This document shows, in pieces, positions 1 through 4,615 of a DNA stretch of 6,766 nucleotides. The DNA is from Candidatus Profundicultor aquiphilus. Its GTDB lineage: Bacteria; Atribacterota; Atribacteria; Atribacterales; Caldatribacteriaceae. The notes beneath the pieces were generated by a model. The model made no database searches. It saw nothing but the letters and a program-made list of their open reading frames with translations, and had not been told where the DNA came from. The stretch is from NCBI GenBank assembly GCA_013314795.1, contig JABUEZ010000113.1:1-6766 (forward strand). Direction: 5' to 3'. A program made the position numbers and the translations under genes. The number at the start of each line of letters is the position of its first letter. Position 1 is the stretch's first letter.

Positions 1-221
1 TGGCTTTCCCTGAGATCAACTGGCCGGGTGCGACTGAGTACACCGAGTCTCTGGCCCGATGGGTTCAGAGGGCGATGAGTGGAGAAGTAACGCCCGAGGT
101 GGCCATAGAAGAAGCGGCCAAAGAGTGGGAAGCTATCCGGGATAAGCTGGGTAAAGATAAGCAGAAAGAGTACTACAAAGAGTTCTTGGAAGCCGGTCGC
201 AAATTGGGATTCTGGAAGTAG
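1..221 (+). CDS. Solute-binding protein of a CUT1-type ABC importer, C-terminal end only
   Basis: The reading frame is open from the window edge (first full codon at base 3) and ends at TAG 219-221, giving the last 72 residues of a protein that starts upstream. The text is rich in Glu, Lys and Trp and contains a pattern such as SLARWVQRAMSGEVTPEVAIEEA, followed by a Lys-rich helical tail ending GFWK. This is the usual C-terminal helix region of family 1 extracellular sugar-binding proteins, where a short linker (here SGEVTPE) precedes a last amphipathic helix. Its place directly before two permease genes supports the role: capture of substrate outside the membrane and delivery to the permeases of locus A. 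The ligand-binding part lies outside the window, so the substrate cannot be inferred from it. The family call is good; an unrelated helical protein is unlikely given the neighbours. Confidence 0.8.
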   Translation, partial: AFPEINWPGATEYTESLARWVQRAMSGEVTPEVAIEEAAKEWEAIRDKLGKDKQKEYYKEFLEAGRKLGFWK

Positions 222-230
222 AGGAATACC

Positions 231-250
231 CCAGGGTTCCCTCCCCCTGG
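231..250 (+). promoter_or_regulatory. Intercistronic stem-loop between binding protein and permease
   Basis: A 6-bp GC-rich stem (CCAGGG 231-236 with CCCTGG 245-250) closes an 8-nt loop, 9 nt after the binding-protein stop. No T-run follows, so it is not a standard intrinsic terminator. In transport operons such hairpins after the binding-protein gene often protect the upstream mRNA 3' end and leave more binding protein than permease; that role is inferred here. The stem is short and could be chance. Confidence 0.4.
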
Positions 251-287
251 AGATGGTGAGGTGAAAAAGGAGAAAGGGGTTTGAAAA

Positions 288-1166
288 ATGCTTCGAGAGA
301 AATCGAGGAAAATCAAAACTCCTTATTATCTCATTATGCCACCTCAGGTGCTCATCTGGGTGGTGGTGATCTTTCCACTTCTCTGGGCGATTTATATTTC
401 CTTTCATGACTGGAATCCGACCATCTCTCCTCAAAGGACCTTTGTCGGTATAGGGAATTACCTCAACGTTCTTCGCGATGCTCGCTTTCTTTCCGCTCTG
501 GGAAGGATGTTTTACTATTCAGGAGTAGGGGTTACGATTCAGCTTGTTCTGGGAACCGCTATCGCACTGGCGATTGTGGAATATATTCGTTCACCCCGCT
601 GGCGTACCACGGTATTGGTGCTCTTTCTTCTGCCCATGATGATGGCTGAAGCTGTTGCTGCGCAAATGTGGACCTTGCTCATTACTGATACTGGTACGAT
701 TAATAATATCCTGGTCTGGCTGGGTTTCTCCCCGGTGGGATGGCGGGCCAAGGAGTTAGCTCTGACGACGATCATGATTGTCGATATCTGGCAGTGGACA
801 GCCTTGCCGCTTCTTATTGCGTATGCGGCACGTATTTCTATCCCCGATGGCCTTTACGAATCGGCGCGTCTTGATGGGGCTTCAAAGTGGTTGATTTTGC
901 GTAAAATCACGCTTCCCTATATGCGCGTGCCTCTGGCGATTGCTTTTCTTCTGCGTTTCATGGATTCATATAAGTTTCTGGACAAGGTGTTTATTATGAC
1001 CTATGGGGGTCCGGGAACGGCAACTGAATTACCCACTTTCTATCTCTATCAGACTGCTTTTTCCTATTTTAAAGTTGGCTACGGTGCAGCGATGTCCTGG
1101 ATTTTTGGGATTATTGCAGTGATAGCCATGTTCTTCTTCTGGAGATTAGCGAAGCGAATGTCGTAA
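288..1166 (+). CDS. MalF-type permease subunit of CUT1 ABC importer
   Basis: This 292-residue inner-membrane protein is one half of the transmembrane channel that passes substrate from the binding protein into the cell. The short basic N-terminus (LREKSRKIK) is followed by about six hydrophobic segments near residues 13-38, 76-97, 108-131, 156-180, 212-228 and 267-287. The cytoplasmic EAA loop that docks on the ATPases is visible at about 190-210 (YESARLDG, then I-x-LP). The sequence DKVFIMTYGGPGTATE near 231-246 is typical of MalF/UgpA-type CUT1 permeases. The length is normal for MalF-like proteins without the extra periplasmic domain of E. coli MalF. ATG 288 is preceded by AAAGGGG at 273-279 with 8 nt spacing. 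The gene is 13 nt upstream of its MalG-type partner and very probably cotranscribed with it. The substrate is not evident. Confidence 0.93.
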   Translation: MLREKSRKIKTPYYLIMPPQVLIWVVVIFPLLWAIYISFHDWNPTISPQRTFVGIGNYLNVLRDARFLSALGRMFYYSGVGVTIQLVLGTAIALAIVEYIRSPRWRTTVLVLFLLPMMMAEAVAAQMWTLLITDTGTINNILVWLGFSPVGWRAKELALTTIMIVDIWQWTALPLLIAYAARISIPDGLYESARLDGASKWLILRKITLPYMRVPLAIAFLLRFMDSYKFLDKVFIMTYGGPGTATELPTFYLYQTAFSYFKVGYGAAMSWIFGIIAVIAMFFFWRLAKRMS

Positions 1167-1179
1167 GGAGTGGGATTCC

Positions 1180-1995
1180 ATGAAAAAAGTCGACTGGAAG
1201 AGGTTTTTTGGCATACTGGGCCTTGTCGTCTATGGCATATTCGTGCTTTTCCCCATTTACTGGACCATCAATACCTCTTTCAAAGAAGTAGGAGATGTTT
1301 ACAAGGTGCCACCTTCTTTTATCCCCACCAAGTTTACTCTGGAAGCGTATAAATTTATCCTTCAGGGAACGGGTCGTCTGGCGTTATCTAACAGCCTCGT
1401 GGTTGCCATTGGCGCCACACTCATCGCGGTTTTTCTCGGCACCATGGCCAGTTATGCTTATTCTCGTTATCCTTTTACCGGTTTAACCAATGAAGGTGCC
1501 CAATTTAATCTCCTCACGGTACGTATGTTTCCGCCCATTGCTTTCCTTTTACCCATCTTCTGGTTATGGAAAACGCTGGGGCTCCTTGATACCCATTTTG
1601 CACTCATTGTCACCTATTCGGCATTCAATCTGCCCCTGGCAGTGTGGCTGCTCAAGGGATTTATGGATTCTTTGCCTCGCAGTATTGAGGAAGCGAGTTA
1701 CGTCGATGGATACAGTTTCTGGCAGACCGCTCGAAGGGTGGTTCTTCCCCTCATCGGTTCGGGACTGGCAGCCACAGTAGCTCTGTGCTGGATTTTTATC
1801 TGGAATGAGTTCATCATTGCCTACCTTCTGGGTGGCACTGATGTGATTCTCTATACTGCATACCTACCGGCCCTGCGGCGGGGAATGCGTATCATGTGGA
1901 ACCAGATTGCCGCTTTATCGGTTCTTGCCATTATACCCTCGGTGATCATTCTGGTGCTTTTCAGGAAATACCTGATTAAAATCTACCTTCGATAA
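1180..1995 (+). CDS. MalG-type permease subunit of CUT1 ABC importer
   Basis: This 271-residue protein is the second transmembrane half, pairing with the product of 288-1166. The start of the MalG family is recognisable: a first membrane segment near 10-31 containing LFPIYWTINTSFK, then a periplasmic stretch, NSLVVAIGATL near 71-81, and VRMFPPIAFLLPIF near 114-127. The EAA loop lies at about 170-190 (EEASYVDG, then VVLP), and WIFIWNEF near 204-211 is the family's fifth-helix motif. The C-terminus ends in a basic patch (FRKYLIKIYLR), as is normal. ATG 1180 has a strong site, TAAGGAG at 1164-1170, which overlaps the stop of the upstream gene and gives 9 nt spacing, so translation is likely coupled. 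Residue count and motifs are complete, with no sign of damage. Confidence 0.94.
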   Translation: MKKVDWKRFFGILGLVVYGIFVLFPIYWTINTSFKEVGDVYKVPPSFIPTKFTLEAYKFILQGTGRLALSNSLVVAIGATLIAVFLGTMASYAYSRYPFTGLTNEGAQFNLLTVRMFPPIAFLLPIFWLWKTLGLLDTHFALIVTYSAFNLPLAVWLLKGFMDSLPRSIEEASYVDGYSFWQTARRVVLPLIGSGLAATVALCWIFIWNEFIIAYLLGGTDVILYTAYLPALRRGMRIMWNQIAALSVLAIIPSVIILVLFRKYLIKIYLR

Positions 1996-2007
1996 CGGGT
2001 GACGCAG

Positions 2008-3135
2008 ATGATTACTGTTTCGGTTTCACATCTTTGGAAACGGTATGGGAAGACGGTGGCGCTTCAGGATGTCAGTGCCGAGATTAACGGTGGTTCTTTT
2101 TTCTGTATATTGGGAGAACCGGGAGCAGGAAAAACCACCCTTTTGCGCATTATCGCCGGATTGGAAGTGCCTGATGAGGGTGATGTCTTTTTTGATGGCC
2201 AGAATGTAACCCTGGTATCTGCCCAAAAACGGAATGTGGCCATGGTCTTTCAGGATTTTGCTCTCTATCCTCATATGACCGTATTTGAAAATATCGCCAG
2301 TCCTTTAAGGGCGATTAAGGCCGAAGAGGGGAAAATTCGCGAGAGAGTTCACGAAGTGGCTGCTTTTCTCAAAATAGAACATCTTCTGGATCGTTCCCCC
2401 CTTTATATCAGCGGTGGTGAAAAACAGCGGGTGGCCATTGCCAGAGCCCTCGTCAAGGAACCCAAAATCTCCCTTTTTGATGAACCACTTGTGAATCTGG
2501 ATTTTAAGATTCGTGAGGATATGAGAGCACAGTTTAAACTGATGCAAAAGGAATTCAATCAGACCATTGTTTTTGCCACTCCCGACCCGGTTGACGCCAT
2601 GTCCATGGCCGATCAGGTCCTTATCCTGCATGAGGGCAAAGTTCAACAATTTGCCACTGTTTGGGAGGCCTATTATCGTCCGAGTAATATGTTTGTGGCT
2701 ACGTACCTGGGATTTCCGCCGATGAATATCCTCTCAGGAGAGTTACGCGAAGAAGGACCACATCTTTTCTTTGTAGCTTCAGGCCTTAAGGTGGATGTGA
2801 CCGATTTACCTGGTATTCGGGAGGTTAGAGAAAGGAAATTGCTGGTTGGCATCAGGCCTGAACACCTCCTGCTGGGGGATGAAAAAGGTGCGGAAATCTC
2901 GTGGGATGGAGAAGTTTTACTGAGCGAGATAGTCGGTTCAGACACCATTGTGCATTTGAAAGTAGGGAAAGATCTGGGGCTCCGCTCTTTTGTTCCCGGT
3001 ATTTACCGAGTTGCTGTGGGGGCACGTGTTACGGTAAATCTTCGAAGGGATAACATTTATGCCTTCAAAGAAAGCGGAGAAAGTGTGATTTTCCCTGGAA
3101 GACATGAGTCTTTGTTCAACACTTTTAAAGGGTGA
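2008..3135 (+). CDS. MalK-like ABC ATPase with degenerate H-loop (GlpS-like)
   Basis: This 375-residue cytoplasmic ATPase would energise the importer. Visible motifs: Walker A GEPGAGKTT at 36-44, Q-loop Gln82 in VFQDFALYPHM, signature ISGGE at 134-138 followed by KQRVAIARAL, Walker B ending Asp158-Glu159, D-loop NLD at 163-165. The C-terminal regulatory domain is of the MalK type, with VGIRPEHL at 280-287. The odd point is the switch region FATPDPVDAM: proline 192 (CCC at 2581-2583) sits where MalK-type ATPases have the catalytic His192 of THD. ATG 2008 is chosen because GGGTGA at 1997-2002 is spaced 5 nt from it and the motif numbering then matches E. coli MalK; GTG 1999 is an alternative adding three residues but has no upstream site. 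The gene starts 12 nt after the permease stop and 6 nt before a second ATPase. The defect and pairing resemble GlpS of rhizobial glycerol importers, as recalled; the function as a working subunit of a heterodimer is inferred. Confidence 0.92.
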   Translation: MITVSVSHLWKRYGKTVALQDVSAEINGGSFFCILGEPGAGKTTLLRIIAGLEVPDEGDVFFDGQNVTLVSAQKRNVAMVFQDFALYPHMTVFENIASPLRAIKAEEGKIRERVHEVAAFLKIEHLLDRSPLYISGGEKQRVAIARALVKEPKISLFDEPLVNLDFKIREDMRAQFKLMQKEFNQTIVFATPDPVDAMSMADQVLILHEGKVQQFATVWEAYYRPSNMFVATYLGFPPMNILSGELREEGPHLFFVASGLKVDVTDLPGIREVRERKLLVGIRPEHLLLGDEKGAEISWDGEVLLSEIVGSDTIVHLKVGKDLGLRSFVPGIYRVAVGARVTVNLRRDNIYAFKESGESVIFPGRHESLFNTFKG

Positions 3136-3141
3136 ATTACC

Positions 3142-4233
3142 ATGGCGCGTGTTTTTCTTGAAAAGGTCAGAAAGGTTTTCGATAACAAGGTAGTGGCGGT
3201 TGACGGGTTAACCTTAGAAGTTCCCGACAGGGGCCTGGTGAGCCTCCTGGGTCCTTCGGGATGTGGCAAAACCACGACCATGCGGATTATCGCCGGATTA
3301 GAATCCCCCACAAGTGGTCGCGTCTATTTCGATGGACAGGATGTTACCGAAGTTCCCCCCGAAAAAAGGGATGTAGCCATGGTGTTTCAGTTTCCAGTTA
3401 TCTATCCTGGAATGAGTGTGTACGAAAACATTGCCTTTCCCCTGGTGGCCCGCAAAATGGCCAAGGAGGAAATCAAAAAACGCGTTGAGGAAGTAGCCGA
3501 AATCTTTGAGATTACCGACCTTCTTTCCAAAAGAACATATGCTCTGGATGCAGGAATGAAACAAAAAGTGGTTCTGGCTCGAACTTTCGTTCGGCGCCCA
3601 AAGGTATACCTCCTTGATGAACCCTTAACGGCTGTGGATCCCAAAACCAGAATGGAGTTGCGTACCATTTTAAAACGGTTGCAGTCTGACCTCGGCCAAA
3701 CCATGATTTACGTCACACACGACCAGAGTGAGTCATTGACACTGGCAGATAAAATCGCGGTCATGAACGAGGGGCGCCTCCTCCAGTACGGTTCACCAGA
3801 AGAAGTCTACAGTAATCCTAACAACACCTTCGTAGGATATTTTGTCGGCAACCCGGGCATGAATTTCATCAATTGTTCCCTCGCCATCGAAAACAATGTT
3901 TGCATTCTGGATGCCCAGGATTTCCGCCATTTCTTACCAGAGATATCCCCCTCTTTTGCGAGGGAAATAGGGCAGAGATCTCTTATTGTGGGTATTCGTC
4001 CAGAAAATGTCGAAGTCAGCTTTACCCCTCGTGAAAACTGGATTACTTCTCAATGCATTCTTTCCGAACCTATCGGTAGCCGTGTGGTATTGCATCTTAA
4101 AGTAGGAGAAAAAGTCATCAAAGCAAAAGTTCCCCGTGTGGAAGTAGAGCCGGGGGCTTCAATCTGGTTTCATCTTCCAATAGAGTTTCTCAAGTTTTTT
4201 GACGGAGAAACTCAGGAAGCGGTAAAGGCATGA
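3142..4233 (+). CDS. MalK-like ABC ATPase with degenerate signature motif (GlpT-like)
   Basis: This 363-residue ATPase is the second nucleotide-binding subunit. Walker A GPSGCGKTT lies at 37-45, the Q-loop at Gln83 in VFQFPVIYPGM, Walker B ending Asp159-Glu160, and the H-loop is intact (YVTHDQ, His193). A C-terminal MalK-type regulatory domain shows VGIRPEN at 283-289. The signature, normally LSGGQ or LSGGM, is LDAGM at 135-139 (DNA 3544-3558): Ser becomes Asp and the first Gly becomes Ala, positions that contact the ATP phosphates across the dimer. The Q-loop flank FPVI in place of the usual NYAL also departs from MalK. Together with the upstream ATPase this fits a GlpS/GlpT-like heterodimer. 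The start ATG 3142 has AAAGGGTGA just before it, overlapping the previous stop, so the two ATPases are probably made together in similar amounts. The frame is intact and full length, so this is not a pseudogene. Confidence 0.93.
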   Translation: MARVFLEKVRKVFDNKVVAVDGLTLEVPDRGLVSLLGPSGCGKTTTMRIIAGLESPTSGRVYFDGQDVTEVPPEKRDVAMVFQFPVIYPGMSVYENIAFPLVARKMAKEEIKKRVEEVAEIFEITDLLSKRTYALDAGMKQKVVLARTFVRRPKVYLLDEPLTAVDPKTRMELRTILKRLQSDLGQTMIYVTHDQSESLTLADKIAVMNEGRLLQYGSPEEVYSNPNNTFVGYFVGNPGMNFINCSLAIENNVCILDAQDFRHFLPEISPSFAREIGQRSLIVGIRPENVEVSFTPRENWITSQCILSEPIGSRVVLHLKVGEKVIKAKVPRVEVEPGASIWFHLPIEFLKFFDGETQEAVKA

Positions 4234-4319
4234 GAAACCTCTTCTCGTGTCGCCATTTGGTAAGTAAAACAGCAGATGAAGCCGTATGTCTTTTAGGGTC
4301 CTTTATTGGTAATGATTTC

Positions 4320-4352
4320 TTTTAAGGGCGATGGCATTTCGCCAGTTTAAAA
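4320..4352 (+). terminator. Weak two-part stem-loop, possible end of locus A transcript
   Basis: An inner 5-bp stem GGCGA (4327-4331) with TCGCC (4339-4343) closes a 7-nt loop. An outer 6-bp A/T stem (TTTTAA 4320-4325 with TTAAAA 4347-4352) is separated from it by an asymmetric internal loop. There is no clear T-run afterwards, so termination is only a possibility suggested by its place about 90 nt after the last gene of locus A. Confidence 0.25.
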
Positions 4353-4367
4353 AACTTCTAAGAGTTT

Positions 4368-4381
4368 GTAACAATTGTTAC
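4368..4381. promoter_or_regulatory. Perfect 14-bp palindrome, candidate regulator site
   Basis: The sequence GTAACAATTGTTAC reads identically on both strands. It ends 8 bp before the TTGACA -35 box, the usual position of an activator site or of an upstream repressor site. The half-site GTTAC recurs at 4472-4476 and 4499-4503. The regulator is unknown; the sequence does not match the central-CG pattern of typical LacI operators. Confidence 0.5.
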
Positions 4382-4389
4382 TTAACACC

Positions 4390-4418
4390 TTGACAAATTA
4401 CTGTTATGAGGAGAAAAT
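4390..4418 (+). promoter_or_regulatory. Sigma-70-type promoter for locus B
   Basis: A perfect -35 box TTGACA (4390-4395) is separated by 17 bp from GAAAAT (4413-4418), which matches four of six -10 positions including the key A at position 2 and T at position 6. An A/T-rich stretch with a palindrome lies upstream. The predicted start of transcription is near 4425, giving a leader of about 190 nt before the binding-protein gene. Confidence 0.55.
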
Positions 4419-4440
4419 AAAAGTTAACAGCATTTGTTTT

Positions 4441-4454
4441 TGAGCAGGTGCTCA
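4441..4454. promoter_or_regulatory. Inverted repeat TGAGCA-GG-TGCTCA, candidate operator
   Basis: Two perfect 6-bp half-sites are separated by 2 bp. The repeat lies about 16-30 bp after the predicted transcription start, a common position for a repressor operator. It could alternatively act in RNA as a 5-bp hairpin with an AGGU loop. No regulator gene is in the window. Confidence 0.45.
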
Positions 4455-4472
4455 TGATTGCGGGATAAAAGG

Positions 4473-4488
4473 TTACTACGGGTAGTGA
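4473..4488 (+). promoter_or_regulatory. Short inverted repeat in the locus B leader
   Basis: ACTAC (4475-4479) and GTAGT (4482-4486) form a perfect repeat around GG, extended on each side by a T/G wobble pair and a T/A pair. It could be a third regulator site or a small RNA hairpin just upstream of the second possible promoter. The length is modest, so chance cannot be excluded. Confidence 0.3.
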
Positions 4489-4499
4489 TTTTAGTGCCG

Positions 4500-4529
4500 T
4501 TACCACTTCTGTAAAGGGGGTGTTATAAA
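4500..4529 (+). promoter_or_regulatory. Possible second promoter for locus B
   Basis: TATAAA (4524-4529) matches five of six -10 positions; TTACCA (4500-4505), 18 bp upstream, matches four of six -35 positions. Transcription would begin near 4536 and give a leader of about 80 nt. It is weaker at -35 but better at -10 than the promoter at 4390-4418; either or both may be used. Confidence 0.35.
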
Positions 4530-4602
4530 AAGTTGAGATTTGTTGCAGGTTGATGGTTGATTTTTAGTATGTGGTTTAGGTGGGTTTTTTGAATCAAAAG
4601 AA

Positions 4603-4609
4603 GGGAGGG
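4603..4609 (+). promoter_or_regulatory. Strong ribosome-binding site that decides the GTG start
   Basis: GGGAGGG at 4603-4609 contains the GGAGG core at 4604-4608. The spacing is 7 nt to GTG 4616 but only 1 nt to ATG 4610, so GTG 4616 is the functional start of the binding protein. The resulting N-terminus MKKLAIFLLL is a textbook signal-peptide start. Confidence 0.75.
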
Positions 4610-4615
4610 ATGTGC

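Larger units (their letters stand above)
4234..4615. other. Gene-free control region between loci A and B
   Basis: No convincing coding frame, tRNA or known riboswitch is visible here. The left part (4234-4365) is A/T-rich and has only weak stem-loops. The centre (4366-4455) carries a palindrome, a consensus -35 promoter and a second inverted repeat in tight order. The right part (4510-4614) is a leader almost without cytosine on the + strand. Its size and structure contrast with the 6-13 nt gaps among the permease and ATPase genes of locus A, so locus B is likely transcribed and regulated separately. Confidence 0.7.

Noticed and set aside
1999..2007. GTG 1999 as the start of the first ATPase
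   Set aside because: No ribosome-binding site precedes it, while GGGTGA at 1997-2002 is well spaced for ATG 2008, and the later start matches MalK motif numbering.
4232..4246. GAGAA/TTCTC 5-bp stem overlapping the second ATPase stop, as a terminator
   Set aside because: The stem is short, A-T rich in part and has no T-run after it.
4368..4454. Catabolite-repression (cre) or classical LacI operator
   Set aside because: Neither inverted repeat has the central CG or the conserved flanks of those sites, so no named regulator is assigned.
4543..4570. Third promoter using TAGTAT at 4565-4570
   Set aside because: The best -35 match (TTGCAG at 4543-4548) agrees at three of six positions, and the start would fall very close to the ribosome-binding site.
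4580..4615. GTG 4580 or ATG 4610 as the start of the locus B binding protein
   Set aside because: Starting at 4580 puts a polar stretch before the signal peptide and lacks a binding site; ATG 4610 is only 1 nt from the GGAGG core. GTG 4616 has correct spacing.
4234..4615. Known riboswitch, tRNA or small RNA gene in the intergenic region
   Set aside because: No cloverleaf or recognisable riboswitch core was seen; a covariance-model search would be needed to exclude weaker cases.
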